The position numbers and the translations under genes are program-made. Shown here in pieces: positions 21,228-31,236 of a stretch of 39,272 nt of DNA. Source of the stretch: Acetobacteraceae bacterium (GTDB lineage: Bacteria; Pseudomonadota; Alphaproteobacteria; Acetobacterales; Acetobacteraceae); the NCBI GenBank assembly GCA_019689515.1, contig JADGHI010000002.1, positions 1 to 39,272 of the forward strand, given 5' to 3'. Below the pieces are notes generated by a model. That model did not search any database. It saw only the letters and a program-made list of their open reading frames with translations, and was not told where the DNA came from. Every line of letters starts with the position of its first letter. Position 1 is the stretch's first letter.

Positions 21228-22340
21228 TCAGAACAGGTCCGCCAGGGTCCGCTGGTGGCCGGTGTCAATGGTGGCGACCACGCTCATGCCGGCGCGCAGC
21301 GGCGGCGCGTCCGCTTCCGGCTCGACCCGCACGCGGACCGGGACGCGCTGCACCACCTTTACCCAGTTGCCGGAGGTATTCTGCGGCGGCAGCACAGAGA
21401 ACTGCGCGCCGGTCGCCGGGCTGATCGTCTCCACCACGCCGTGCCAAGTCCGCCCCGGATAGGCATCAACCGTGAAGGACACGGGATCGCCCGGCTTCAC
21501 CCAAGTGAGCTCGGTCTCCTTCGGATTGACCTCCACCCAGACCTGGCCGGTGCCGACGAGGCCGAAGGCGGGCGTGCCCGCCGCCAGATACTGGCCCGGC
21601 TGGAGGGACGCGACGCGGGTCACCACGCCATCGAAGGGCGCGCGGACCACCGAGCGCTCCAGCCGCCGCCGCGCCTCGGCCAGTTCCGCCGCGGCCTGCT
21701 GGTGGTCGGGGTGGTCCTCCGGCGCGACCTCCGGATTGCCGCCGAGGCGCGCGAGCTGCACCTGCGCCTGCTGCCGCAGCGCCTCGAGCTGCTGCTCCGC
21801 CTGCTGGAGCTGGAAGCGCGCCTGGTCGTAGTCGGCGCGGGAGACGGCATTGGTGCGGACGAGGTCAGCGTAGCGGTCGAAGCGCGACTGCGCCAGCCGC
21901 ACGGCCGCCTCCTGCGCGGCGACATCGCGCAGCATGCGCCGGTAGTCCTGCTTCATCGCCTCGATCGCGAGGTCGGTCTGGCGCAGCCTGGCCTCCGCCG
22001 CCGCGACGGCGAAGCGGAAGGGCGCAGCGTCAAGGCGGAACAGCACCTGGCCGGCCCGCACCTGCTGCCCCTCGCGTACCGGGACCTCCTGCACGATCCC
22101 GGGGACGTCCGTGGAGACCATGAGCAGGTCGGCATGGACATAGGCGTTGTCGGAAGAGACGTAGCGCCCGCCCGTGAGCCAGGCCCAGCCGCCGACCAGG
22201 GCGGCGAGCAGCACGCCGGCGAGCATCAGCCCGACGCGGAGGCGGCGGCGCCGGCGATCACGGTCGGGGCGGACGGGGATCGTGCGGTCGCCGGAATCGG
22301 CGCCGGCACGCGCGGCGGTCTGGACCGAGCCTTCAGGCAT
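21228..22340 (-). CDS. HlyD/EmrA-family membrane fusion protein
   Basis: A 370-aa periplasmic adaptor with one N-terminal membrane anchor (VGLMLAGVLLAALVGGWAWL) after a basic cytoplasmic lead. The biotinyl/lipoyl-like half-motifs YVHADLLMVSTDVPGIVQEVPVREGQQVRAG and RAPFDGVVTRVASLQPGQYL flank a long alpha-helical coiled-coil hairpin (about residues 110-215, rich in Gln, Ala and Arg). The C-terminal beta-barrel domain ends with PLRAGMSVVATIDTG. It links the EmrB-like transporter to an outer-membrane factor. The gene lies 18 bp after marR and 17 bp before emrB. Confidence 0.94.
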   Translation of the reverse strand: MPEGSVQTAARAGADSGDRTIPVRPDRDRRRRRLRVGLMLAGVLLAALVGGWAWLTGGRYVSSDNAYVHADLLMVSTDVPGIVQEVPVREGQQVRAGQVLFRLDAAPFRFAVAAAEARLRQTDLAIEAMKQDYRRMLRDVAAQEAAVRLAQSRFDRYADLVRTNAVSRADYDQARFQLQQAEQQLEALRQQAQVQLARLGGNPEVAPEDHPDHQQAAAELAEARRRLERSVVRAPFDGVVTRVASLQPGQYLAAGTPAFGLVGTGQVWVEVNPKETELTWVKPGDPVSFTVDAYPGRTWHGVVETISPATGAQFSVLPPQNTSGNWVKVVQRVPVRVRVEPEADAPPLRAGMSVVATIDTGHQRTLADLF

Positions 22341-22358
22341 GGGGTGTGCCGGGCGGCC

Positions 22359-22814
22359 TCAGGCCGCCTCCTCCCGAGTGCGGATGCCGGCCAGCAGATT
22401 GGCCTTCATGCGGAGCAATGCCTCGACCACCCCTTCGACGACGGCGGGCTCGAGGCCGGCGGTGATCTCCTCGTGCAGCGCGGCGCGATAGTCCGCGATC
22501 TGGCGCAGGACGACGGAGGCAGCGGGCGTGAGGTACAGGCGCCAGACGCGCCGGTCGGCGGGATCGGCCCGGCGCTCGACGAGGCCCCGGGCCTGCAGAC
22601 GATCCAGGAGGCGGGCGACCGTGATCGGCTCCACCTCCAGCAGGGCGGCGAGGTCCTTCTGCGTCAGGCCGTCCTGCCGTTCCAGGCGGGCGAGGATGGC
22701 CCACTGGGCGCGGGTCATCCCGCCTTCCCGGGCCTGCCGGTCCGCATGGGTGCGCACGAGGCGCCCGACATCGGCGAGCAGGAACAGGAGGTCGCGATCG
22801 AGGTGGTGGGGCAT
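22359..22814 (-). CDS. MarR-family transcriptional regulator of the efflux operon
   Basis: A 151-aa winged-helix regulator that probably represses its own efflux operon and is released by the pump's substrates. The winged-helix is seen as MTRAQWAILARLERQDGLTQKDLAALLEVEPITVARLLDRL, followed by the wing RRADPADRRVWRLYLT. The start at 22812-22814 (MPHHLDRDLLFLLADVGR) is chosen because it matches the family's length and because a promoter lies immediately upstream; the track ORF extends 72 codons through that promoter. There is no Shine-Dalgarno sequence, and the -10 box is nine bases before the ATG, so the mRNA may be leaderless. Confidence 0.92.
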   Translation of the reverse strand: MPHHLDRDLLFLLADVGRLVRTHADRQAREGGMTRAQWAILARLERQDGLTQKDLAALLEVEPITVARLLDRLQARGLVERRADPADRRVWRLYLTPAASVVLRQIADYRAALHEEITAGLEPAVVEGVVEALLRMKANLLAGIRTREEAA

Positions 22815-22823
22815 GAGGGGCAG

Positions 22824-22852
22824 AAGATAAGCAACGTTATCATCAGCTTCAA
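22824..22852 (-). promoter_or_regulatory. Promoter and candidate MarR operator of the efflux operon
   Basis: On the minus strand TTGAAG, 17 bp and TATCTT form a plausible sigma-70 promoter, matching four of six positions in each box. Between and overlapping the boxes lies GATAACGTTGCTTATC (22826-22841), with perfect GATAA/TTATC arms. This is the position expected for a repressor site of the adjacent MarR protein. The spacing is seen directly; binding is inference. Confidence 0.55.
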
Positions 22853-23416
22853 TTGCCCCAATGGGCCAAGCGGCCCGCGGTTCCGAGCCGTCCGGACAGA
22901 CTCGCAAAGATGGACGGATCGACATCCTGGCGCAGAGGTGTCGAGTGCATGCCGGCGCGCCCCGTTCTCGTGGGGAATCATCCGGTCTCGTCTTCATTCC
23001 GCATTCGTTCTCTGAGCCGTGATGCAGCAAGCAGTGGGCGCGGAGTCTGCGCGTGGCTCAGCGACGCTCCCTGACCTGCTTGCGTCGCTTGGTGCTGCGC
23101 CCCCCAGCATTCGACCGATTGCCGAGCCGACGAGGCGGCCGTGTCTGGGCTGTCCTCCCTCGATGACCTGCCTGGCTTCAGCAGACGAGGCGGGCACGTG
23201 CCATCCCGTCCAGGCCCTCATGCCGCGGCCGGCTGGCCACCTGGTCAGCTCTTCGCCATGACAGCCCGCTGCGGCCCGCCCGGCGCGATGCGGCGGCATC
23301 CGGTGCCGCTCCCCGGCATCCATCCCGCACAGAGGCCGCCAGGCCCTTCCTCTGTACCGTTCCAGGGCGAACCATGGCGCCCGACGACGCCCAATATCCC
23401 GGCAAGGTCACGGAAC
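22853..23416. other. Intergenic region between divergent marR and desulfhydrase genes
   Basis: About 560 bp without a convincing gene. ORFs in both strands are short, lack ribosome sites and have no recognisable content. A plus-strand ORF at 23019-23261 contains a Cys-rich run ([11 protein letters not shown]) but nothing else supports it. The region must hold the promoter of the plus-strand gene at 23417; I could not pick it out. Confidence 0.4.
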
Positions 23417-24433
23417 ATGAATCTCGCCCGTTTCCCCCGCATCCGCCTCGGCCACCTCCCCACGCCGCTGGAGCCGATGGAGAATCTCTCGAAGCACCTC
23501 GGGGGGCCCAGGCTGTGGATCAAGCGGGACGACTGCACCGGTCTCTCCACCGGCGGCAACAAGACCCGCAAGCTGGAATACCTGATGGCCGACGCGCGCG
23601 CGCAGGGCGCGGACACGGTCATCACCCAGGGCGCCACCCAGTCCAACCACGCCCGCCAGACCGCCGCCGCCGCCGCAAAGCTTGGCTTCGCCTGCTACAT
23701 CCTGCTCGAGGACCGGACGGGCTACACGGATCCCGCCTACACCCAGTCCGGCAACGTCATGCTGGACAAGCTGCACGGCGCCACCGTCTCCCGCCGCCCC
23801 GGCGGCGCGGACATGCAGGCGGAGATGGAGGCGCTCGCCGAGGAACTGCGGAAGGCCGGCAAGCGCCCCTACGTCATCCCCGGTGGCGGCTCCAACCCGG
23901 TGGGCGCCCTCGGCTATGTCGGCGCCGCGCTGGAACTGGTGGCCCAGGCTGCCGCCATGGATCTGCGGATCGACCACGTGGTTCATGCCACCGGAAGCGC
24001 CGGCACCCAGGCCGGGCTGGTGACCGGCTTGGTCGCGCTGAACAGCGGGATCCCCGTGCTCGGCATCGGCGTCCGCGCGCCGCGCGAACGGCAGGAGGCC
24101 AATGTCCTCGCCCTGGCGCAGCGCACGGCCGAGCATCTCGGCCTTCCCGCCAGCACGGTGCGCGCGGAGCACGTCCGGGCGAATTGCGACTATGTCGGCC
24201 AGGGCTACGGCATCCCGACCGAGGGCATGGTGGAGGCGGTGAAGCTGGTGGCGGAGAAGGAGGGCATCCTCCTCGACCCCGTCTATTCCGGGAAGGCCAT
24301 GGCCGGGCTGATCGACCTGATCGGCAAGGGCTACTTCAAGCCGGAAGAGAACGTGGTCTTCCTCCACACCGGTGGATCGGTGGGCCTCTTCGGCTACCCC
24401 GACGCCTTCGGCCTTCCCGCCGACGCGGCCTGA
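23417..24433 (+). CDS. D-cysteine desulfhydrase / L-cysteate sulfo-lyase family PLP enzyme
   Basis: A 338-aa fold-type II PLP enzyme of the ACC deaminase/D-cysteine desulfhydrase group. The PLP lysine lies in [13 protein letters not shown], the phosphate-binding and substrate region in [21 protein letters not shown], and the glycine-rich loop in [15 protein letters not shown]. DcyD releases pyruvate, ammonia and sulfide from D-cysteine, while the closely related CuyA splits L-cysteate into pyruvate, ammonia and sulfite. Marine and soil alphaproteobacterial CuyA sequences, as I remember them, are very similar to this one, so either activity is possible. The start is the ATG at 23417 ([19 protein letters not shown]), typical for the family. 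No sulfonate transporter or sulfite exporter is adjacent. Confidence 0.9.
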   Translation: MNLARFPRIRLGHLPTPLEPMENLSKHLGGPRLWIKRDDCTGLSTGGNKTRKLEYLMADARAQGADTVITQGATQSNHARQTAAAAAKLGFACYILLEDRTGYTDPAYTQSGNVMLDKLHGATVSRRPGGADMQAEMEALAEELRKAGKRPYVIPGGGSNPVGALGYVGAALELVAQAAAMDLRIDHVVHATGSAGTQAGLVTGLVALNSGIPVLGIGVRAPRERQEANVLALAQRTAEHLGLPASTVRAEHVRANCDYVGQGYGIPTEGMVEAVKLVAEKEGILLDPVYSGKAMAGLIDLIGKGYFKPEENVVFLHTGGSVGLFGYPDAFGLPADAA

Positions 24434-24450
24434 CTCAGGCCACTCACCAT

Positions 24451-24502
24451 CGGGGCGCCAAGGCCCGGGGCAACCGAAGCCACCGAAACGCCTGGCGCCC
24501 CG
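24451..24502. repeat. Perfect 10-bp inverted repeat downstream of the desulfhydrase gene
   Basis: CGGGGCGCCA and TGGCGCCCCG are separated by 32 bases, starting 17 bp after the stop codon. The hairpin could act in transcription termination or mark the edge of an old insertion, since degenerate transposon DNA starts within the next 400 bp. Neither role can be decided from the sequence. Confidence 0.4.
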
Positions 24503-24845
24503 CTGTGCGACGGAACGGACAACCCGGACCTTTGCGTTCCACCTGGCGGGCGCGAAGCGGCTGGAGCCTGGCCGCTGGAATTGCGTCCTGCTGCCCGCGA
24601 GGAGGTGCCTCGCTGCCATCTCGTACCTGCGGCGTGCCTTCGATCGGACAGCCGCAACGTGCGTCGGCAACGGGACCAAGATCCAGCGAGACCTGCGGCT
24701 TCGCCCGATGGCGCAGGCGTTGTCCGATTGAGTCCCCGCCGGCGCAGCTTTGACGCCGTGCCGTCGTCGCAGCGCCCCAAATCCTGCGCTTCCTCACCTC
24801 CGTTGCGGTGTCTTGCCGGCCACGGGCCGCCCTGCACGACGGGGG
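24503..24845. other. Unassigned stretch before the IS3 remnant
   Basis: About 340 bp with overlapping open frames in both strands but no ribosome sites, motifs or recognisable protein. It is probably eroded mobile-element DNA, judged by its neighbour at 24846, but nothing in it proves this. Confidence 0.3.
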
Positions 24846-25060
24846 ACGATCGACTTCGCCGCCTCGCCGAACCTTGCCCCCTGCTTCCTGCGGGTCCGCA
24901 GCCCCGGGAGCAACGGCATCTGCAAGGCCTTCGCGAAGACTTCCTACGCGACTACGCCCGGCTGAATCCAAGGCCCGACGCCATCTCCGTCCCCACCGGC
25001 AGCGCCCCACTTGGTTCGAGGGCGGCTTACCCGATGCAGTCGTCCCCCTGGGTTCATTGC
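24846..25060 (+). mobile_element. Remnant of an IS3-family transposase (OrfB C-terminus)
   Basis: LAPCFLRVRSPGSNGICKAFAKTS corresponds to the PCFTPVRSPxSNGMxEAFVKT block of the IS3-family DDE transposase, which carries the end of the catalytic core. The match then jumps to a different frame, DYARLNPRPDAIS (family: RDYxRxNPLPDA), and to a third with TWFEG. Two frameshifts within 200 bp show that it is dead. The N-terminal two thirds of OrfB and OrfA are not found upstream. TGTCCGGTCTGATGAGGTGCACTCCA just downstream resembles the terminal repeats of some IS3 relatives, but the left end is missing. Confidence 0.7.
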
Positions 25061-25354
25061 CCAGCGATCGTGCAGCCTCACCGAGTGTCCGGTCTGATGA
25101 GGTGCACTCCACCCCCCTTCCACGCCCGGCCTGCCGTCCCGGCCCAGCCGCGCCGTCCGCAGTGGCCCGATCTGCGGACCACAGTGTCAATAGACGAGAA
25201 AACTCGGCCGCAGGGCATTGTGGGGAGCTGCTGGCGAGAATGGGATATTACCCCACGGGACTTAACGCCTTGCTTCTGCAGCGGCCTTAGCCTGCTCTGT
25301 TGCGGCATTCCAGGCTCGGATTGGAACGGCTGTCGGAGCACCCTGTGAGTCGGA
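25061..25354. other. Unassigned stretch between IS3 remnant and truncated receptor
   Basis: Nothing recognisable is encoded here on either strand. Part of it (TCAATAGACGAGAAAACTCGG, GAATGGGATATTACCCC) is less GC-rich than the surrounding genes. It is most simply DNA left after insertion and deletion at the 3' end of the transporter operon. Confidence 0.3.
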
Positions 25355-25447
25355 TTAGCCTGGTGCTTGCGCCCTCGCGGTCACGCCGGCGAAGGGCAAC
25401 GCGCCGAGCGCCCGCAGCAGCGTCCGGCGCAGCGTCTCATCGCTCAT
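25355..25447 (-). pseudogene. Exported (probably Bug-type) receptor cut down to its signal peptide
   Basis: A 30-codon ORF, MSDETLRRTLLRALGALPFAGVTARAQAPG, has a good ribosome site (GGAGAAGG) and reads as a complete twin-arginine-like signal peptide with an ARAQA cleavage region. It stops four residues later. This is the usual N-terminus of Bug/TctC receptors in this genome (compare the genes at 12574 and 35495). It lies 27 bp after the SDR gene on the same strand, so it was probably the last gene of the operon before DNA beyond it was replaced by mobile-element remnants. Confidence 0.6.
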
Positions 25448-25474
25448 CGTCCTTCTCCGCTGCCCCAAGGCCCT

Positions 25475-26242
25475 TCAGGGCATCTGCAGGCCACCGTTCA
25501 CCTCGACCACCTGCCCGGTGATGAACCCCGCCATCTCATCGGAAGCGAGGAAAAGGTACGCCCCGACGCATTCCTCGACCGTGCCGATGCGCCGCATCGG
25601 AGTCAGACGAATCGAGGCCTCAAGTTGGTGGGCGGGCATGGTCGCGGCCTGGTCGGGTTTGCCGATGACCCCGGGCGCCACGGCATTGACACGGATTCCA
25701 TACCGAGCGACTTCCTTCGCCAGTCCGCGCGTGAAGGTCGACACGAACGCTTTTGACGCTGCGTAGAGCGTCGACTTGCTTCCCCCGCCGCTCCGAGCGG
25801 CGAGGGATGTCGTTGAAATGATGGAGCCTCTGCCCCGCGCCTCCATGAACGGCAGGGCAGCCCGCGAGCAGGCAAAGACCGACCGCGCGTTCAGATTCAC
25901 GATCTCGTCGTAGAGCGCGTCGTCGATATCCCGGAGGGGATGCCGCTTCACGACGCCGCCGGCGTTGTTGACCAGCACGTCCAGCCCTCCCAGGGCGTCG
26001 TGGGCCTCCTTGACCAGCCTTGTGCAAGCCTCGACGGACCGGACATCGGCCCGCAGCGCGACGGCCTCTCCGCCGGCGGCCTGGATCTCCTTGACGACCG
26101 CCATGGCCTCCTGCTCGCTGGAATTGTAGTGCACGACGACCCGGGCGCCCTGCGCGGCGAAACCTTTCGCAACCGCGGCCCCGATGCCGGTGGATGAACC
26201 GGTGACGAGGACCGCCTTTCCCTCCAGGTCTGTGATCCGCAC
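25475..26242 (-). CDS. Short-chain dehydrogenase/reductase
   Basis: A 255-aa classical SDR oxidoreductase. The NAD(P)-binding TGSSTGIGAAVAKGFA is at residues 14-29 and VNNAGG near residue 91. The catalytic Ser lies in ISTTSLAAR and the YxxxK pair in LYAASKAFV. HYNSSE after the second beta strand hints at NADP(H) preference. The C-terminus GFITGQVVEVNGGLQMP is standard. Translation is taken from GTG at 26242 because GGAGGAG lies eight bases before it; the track ORF runs much further into unrelated frames. It sits downstream of the LacI-type regulator in the transporter operon and probably oxidises or reduces the imported compound or a derivative. Confidence 0.93.
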   Translation of the reverse strand: MRITDLEGKAVLVTGSSTGIGAAVAKGFAAQGARVVVHYNSSEQEAMAVVKEIQAAGGEAVALRADVRSVEACTRLVKEAHDALGGLDVLVNNAGGVVKRHPLRDIDDALYDEIVNLNARSVFACSRAALPFMEARGRGSIISTTSLAARSGGGSKSTLYAASKAFVSTFTRGLAKEVARYGIRVNAVAPGVIGKPDQAATMPAHQLEASIRLTPMRRIGTVEECVGAYLFLASDEMAGFITGQVVEVNGGLQMP

Positions 26243-26295
26243 TTCTCGGTCTCCTCCGTCTAGAGCTGTATCCAGCCACTCCGCGCGCGTCAGGC

Positions 26296-27399
26296 TTACC
26301 CTGCCAATGGAGCCGTCCGTCGAGGCCCAGGAGCATCGGGCGGCGCGGCGGTCGTGCCGCGCACCACAAGTTCGAGGGGGAGCTCCGCGGGGATGCTGAA
26401 CTTCCGGCCGTCGATGCGGGCCAACAGATAGTCGGCGGCGAGCGCGCCGATCGCATGCTTGGGCGTCCTGACCGTCGTCAGTGGCGGATTGAGGTGCGCG
26501 GCGATCTCCAGGTCGCCGACCCCCACGATCGACATCTGCCCCGGCACGTCGATGCCCTGCGCCTGGGCCTCCAGCACCAGCCCGAGCGCAACGACGTCGT
26601 TGTTCGCGATCAACGCGGTGGGGATCGGTCCGCTCCGCTGAATTCGCCGGAAGGCCTCTCGGGCAGCCTCGATCCGGTATTCGGTGGAGGTCATGCGCCA
26701 CTCCGGAAGCGGAATCCCGTGCCGCCGAAGCGCGCTGCGAATGCCGTCAACGCGGGCGATGACGCGGTCGTTGTGGCGGGTCAGACCGGCGACTACGCCG
26801 ATCTCCCGGTGTCCAAGGCCGACAAGGTGGTCCACAACGAGGAGTGCGAGTGCCGCGTTGGAATAGCCGATCGTCGGGTGCTCGCTCGCCCGCGCGGGCG
26901 CCCAGGTCTGGACGAAGGGAACCGAGGCGCGCCGCAGGAGCTTGCAAAGATCCCTGCTGTGCGTCACGCCGACGAGCATCAGGCCGTCGACACCGCGCTC
27001 GATCATGGTGCGGACGCTGCGGTACTCGAGATCCTCGTCGTAGCCGAAGGTAGCGAGCAGCATCGTGTAGCCCCGCTGATCCAGGCGGTTCTGGAACGCC
27101 TCGATGGCGCCCGAAAAGATCGTGTTCGACAGGTTGGGGACGACGACGCCCAGCGCGTGGGAGCGCCTCGACGCCAGGGCCCGCGCCGCGCCGTGCGCGA
27201 TATAGCCCAGCCTCTTGGTCGCCTTGAGGACCCTTTCCCGCAGCTCCTCGCTCACCTGGGACGGATGGTTCAGGACGCGCGACACAGTTGCCGCGGAGAC
27301 CTTGGTCGCCTGCGCGACGTCCTGAATTCTGACCTTGGAGCGCCTGGCCGTGCTCACTCGGCTCGCGGGCGATGGGCCAGGCCTCACCGGGCGCGCCAT
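26296..27399 (-). CDS. LacI-family transcriptional regulator
   Basis: A 367-aa repressor with an N-terminal helix-turn-helix and hinge (VRIQDVAQATKVSAATVSRVLNHP, about residues 22-45) followed by the periplasmic-binding-protein-like effector domain (LGVVVPNLSNTIFSGAIEAFQ through PPLTTVRTPKHAIG). The ATG at 27397-27399 (MARPVRPGPS) lies 16 bp after the stop of the upstream ABC ATPase gene. A GTG at 27357 just before the helix-turn-helix is an alternative, but neither has a strong ribosome site. It is embedded in the transporter operon, and a perfect LacI-type palindrome overlaps that operon's start (33536-33549), so autoregulated, substrate-induced control is the natural reading. Confidence 0.93.
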   Translation of the reverse strand: MARPVRPGPSPASRVSTARRSKVRIQDVAQATKVSAATVSRVLNHPSQVSEELRERVLKATKRLGYIAHGAARALASRRSHALGVVVPNLSNTIFSGAIEAFQNRLDQRGYTMLLATFGYDEDLEYRSVRTMIERGVDGLMLVGVTHSRDLCKLLRRASVPFVQTWAPARASEHPTIGYSNAALALLVVDHLVGLGHREIGVVAGLTRHNDRVIARVDGIRSALRRHGIPLPEWRMTSTEYRIEAAREAFRRIQRSGPIPTALIANNDVVALGLVLEAQAQGIDVPGQMSIVGVGDLEIAAHLNPPLTTVRTPKHAIGALAADYLLARIDGRKFSIPAELPLELVVRGTTAAPPDAPGPRRTAPLAG

Positions 27400-27415
27400 G
27401 CCGTCCCCAAGCCCA

Positions 27416-28395
27416 TCAGTTGGCGGGGGTACGGAGGTGGCACGCCACGCTGTGTCCCGAGGAATCGCCCAGCAGCGCAGGCTCCTCCTCGCGGCAGCGC
27501 GCAACGGCGATGGGGCAACGCGTATGAAAACGGCATCCCGATGGGGGATTGATCGGGCTCGGAACATCACCCTTGAGGACAACGCGCCTGCGGCGCATCC
27601 GCGGGTGGGAAACCGGAACTGCAGCCAGGAGCGCCTCGGTGTAGGGATGTCGGGGCTCTGCGAAGAGCATGTCGCGCGGCGCGGTCTCGACGATCTTGCC
27701 GAGGTACATGACGGCGACCCGGTGGCTGATGTGCTCCACCACGCCGAGGTCGTGCGCGATGAAGAGGTAGCTGAGCCCGTACTCCTCCTGCAGGTCCATC
27801 AGCAGGTTGATGACCTGGGCCTGGACCGACACGTCGAGTGCCGAGACAGGTTCGTCGGCAATGACGACGCTCGGCCCGAGGGCCAGAGCGCGCGCGATGC
27901 CGAGGCGCTGCCTCTGGCCGCCGGAGAACTCGTGCGGATAGTTGTTGCGCTGGTCCGGGCGCAGGCCGACCCGGGCGAAGAGCGCCGCGACGCGCTCCTG
28001 CTGCTCCGCCCGTGTACCGATGCCGAAGTTGATGAGCGGCTCCTGGACGATCTCTCCCGCCGTCATGCGGGGGTTGAGCGAGGAGTAGGGGTCCTGGAAG
28101 ATCACCTGCATCTTTCGCCGCTTGGCGATGAGCGCGGATCGGCTGAGGGAGGTGATGTCCTCGCCCTCCAGCACGATCCGCCCGGCGGTCGGCTCCACAA
28201 GCCGAAGGACGGCCTTTCCCACCGTGGACTTCCCACAGCCACTCTCACCGACCAGGCCGAGCGTCTCCCCTGGTGCGATGGCGAAGCTCACCCCGTCAAC
28301 CGCGTGGAGCCGGCGGCGGCCAGATCCGAAGAGGCCACGTCCGACGCTGTAATGCTTGACCAGACCCTGGACGTCGAGAACGGAGGTCTTGCCAG

Positions 28396-28399
<4 letters not shown>
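27416..28399 (-). CDS. Peptide/nickel-type ABC transporter ATPase (DppF-like)
   Basis: One of two cytoplasmic ATPases energising the importer. This 327-aa protein has Walker [11 protein letters not shown]-loop [13 protein letters not shown], signature [15 protein letters not shown], Walker [13 protein letters not shown] and H-loop FIAHDLGVV. The C-terminal extension [23 protein letters not shown] is specific to oligopeptide-type transporters. It starts with GTG at 28399, overlapping the stop of the upstream ATPase gene as GTGA, which fixes the start; the track start is 41 codons too long. Confidence 0.95.
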
Positions 28400-29387
<988 letters not shown>

Positions 29388-29388
<1 letters not shown>

Positions 29389-30278
29389 CACAGCCTCCTC
29401 GCCAGCCGCGGGTCGAGCATGTCGCGCAGGCCGTCACCGAGCACATTGATCGACAGAACCATCAGCGCCAGGAAGATGCTCGGGAACAGGATGTTCCAGA
29501 AGGCGATCTGAACGTAGAGACGGCCCTCCGCGATGATGTTGCCCCAGCTCGGGATCTCTGGAGGCGTGCCGACCCCAAGAAAGCTCAGGTAGCTCTCCAG
29601 GAGGACCGCGGAGGCGGCGATGTAGGTCGCCTGCACGATCAGCGGTGCGAAGGTGCTGGGAAGGATGTGCCGGACCATCAGGCGCGGGAAGCGGGTGCCG
29701 ATAGCCGTCGCCGCCTGGATGTAAACCTGCTCGCGGACCGACAGCACGACGGACCGAACCAGGCGCACGACGCGCGGCACCTCCGGGATCGTTATGGCGA
29801 CGATAACGACCCAGATGCTGGCGCGAGTGAGGGACATCAGCCCGATCGCCAGCAGGATCCCGGGGATCGCCATCAGCCCATCCATGATCCGCATCAGGAT
29901 GGCGTCGGCCATTCGGAAGTAGCCGGCGATGACGCCGATCAGCAGCCCGATCGCGGTGCTCGCCAGCGCGACGGACGCGCCGACAACGAGGGAGACACGC
30001 CCGCCATATAGCGTCCGGCTGAAGATGTCCCGGCCGTAGGCGTCGGTGCCGAACCAGTATGCCTCGTTCGGGGGAAGCAGGCGGTCGACCACGTTCATCT
30101 CGAACGGGTCATAAGGCGCCATCCAGGGCGCAACGAGAGCCGAGAGTATCAGAATGACCAGCAGGACGGCCCCCATCGCCGGCAGGAGGTACCGCCGGAT
30201 GCGGCGCAATCTGCTGGGCCGCCGCCGGGCCGTCGGCGCAACAGCGGCCGTCGCCGCCGTCACCTCGCTTGCGGCCAT
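29388..30278 (-). CDS. Peptide/nickel-type ABC transporter permease (DppC-like)
   Basis: A 296-aa inner-membrane subunit. After a basic N-terminus comes the first helix ([23 protein letters not shown]), then the periplasmic [31 protein letters not shown], which is diagnostic for DppC. The EAA loop contacting the ATPase is [23 protein letters not shown]. The end [16 protein letters not shown] is standard. The ATG at 30276-30278 overlaps the preceding permease stop by one base (TAATG). The track ORF is 193 codons too long. Confidence 0.95.
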
Positions 30279-31219
30279 TAGTACCGGATCCTCGGATCGA
30301 GGAGGGAGTAGGCCAAGTCGATCGCAAGGTTCACCAGGACGTAGACACCGGCGATAACCAGAATGACACCTTGGATGACCGGGTAGTCGCGCTGAAGAAC
30401 GGCATCGATCGTGAGCCGGCCGATGCCCGGGACCGCGAAGACGCTCTCGGTCACGACAACCCCACCGATGAGCAAGGCGAGCCCGGTTCCGATCGTCGTC
30501 ACGATCGGCACCGAGGCGTTCTTCAGCGCATGGAGGATCAGAACGCGCGGCTCTGCCAATCCCTTGGCGCGCGCCGTGCGGATGTAGTCCTCGTTCAGCG
30601 TCTCCAGCATCGTCGCCCGCGTGATGCGCGCCAGCAACGCGGTGTAGACGAGCCCCAGTGCGACGGTCGGGAGCACAAGATGCCGGGCGAATCCGACCGG
30701 GTCCTCTGCGAGGCTGACGAAGCCCTGCACGGGCAGGAGCTCGAGGGTAAGCGAAAAGCCGATGACCAGCCCATAGCCGATCAGGAAGACCGGCACGGAG
30801 AAGGCAAGGACCGACAGCGCCATGATGCTCTGATCGATCCAGGAACCCGCCTTCCACGCGGCGACGACCCCCATGGGTATCGCGAGGGCGACCGCGAACG
30901 TCATGGTCGAGATGGAGAGGGCCAGCGTTGGCTCGACCCTCTCCAGAATCAAGCCGAGGACGGGCCGATCGAGGTAGATGGAGGTCCCGAGATCACCGGA
31001 CAGCAACTGTCCCAGCCACCAGACGAACTGCTCCGCAAGCGAGCGGTCGAGGCCGAGGCGCTCGCGGATCTGGGCGATGTCCTCGGAAGTCGCGTGGTCG
31101 CCCGCGATGATCGCGGCCGGATCGCCCGGACTCAGCCGGAGCATGAGAAAGACGATCACGGCGACCACGCCCATGACCGGTAGCGTGGCGAGGACTCGTC
31201 GGGCGACATAGGACCACAT
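30278..31219 (-). CDS. Peptide/nickel-type ABC transporter permease (DppB-like)
   Basis: A 313-aa inner-membrane subunit beginning MWSYVARRVLATLPVMGVVAVIVFLMLRL and continuing SPGDPAAIIAGDHATSEDIAQIRERLGLD, the standard DppB N-terminus. The EAA loop is DYIRTARAKGLAEPRVLILHALKN. The C-terminus LAYSLLDPRIRY is complete. It lies 17 bp after the solute-binding protein gene and overlaps the next permease by one base, so all four membrane and ATPase genes are translationally linked. Confidence 0.96.
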   Translation of the reverse strand: MWSYVARRVLATLPVMGVVAVIVFLMLRLSPGDPAAIIAGDHATSEDIAQIRERLGLDRSLAEQFVWWLGQLLSGDLGTSIYLDRPVLGLILERVEPTLALSISTMTFAVALAIPMGVVAAWKAGSWIDQSIMALSVLAFSVPVFLIGYGLVIGFSLTLELLPVQGFVSLAEDPVGFARHLVLPTVALGLVYTALLARITRATMLETLNEDYIRTARAKGLAEPRVLILHALKNASVPIVTTIGTGLALLIGGVVVTESVFAVPGIGRLTIDAVLQRDYPVIQGVILVIAGVYVLVNLAIDLAYSLLDPRIRY

Positions 31220-31236
31220 GGCCGGCGTCCTTCAGC

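Noticed and set aside
19462-21462. 666-aa plus-strand ORF opposite the MFS gene
   Set aside because: Antisense of a clear transporter gene; the His/Arg/Asp/Glu bias comes from the complementary codons.
23019-23261. 80-aa ORF with Cys-rich run upstream of the desulfhydrase gene
   Set aside because: No ribosome site and no homology I can name; the cysteines do not form a known motif.
24444-25190. 248-aa minus-strand ORF in the IS3 remnant region
   Set aside because: Gly/Arg-rich, no motif, and it overlaps plus-strand transposase remnants that are recognisable.
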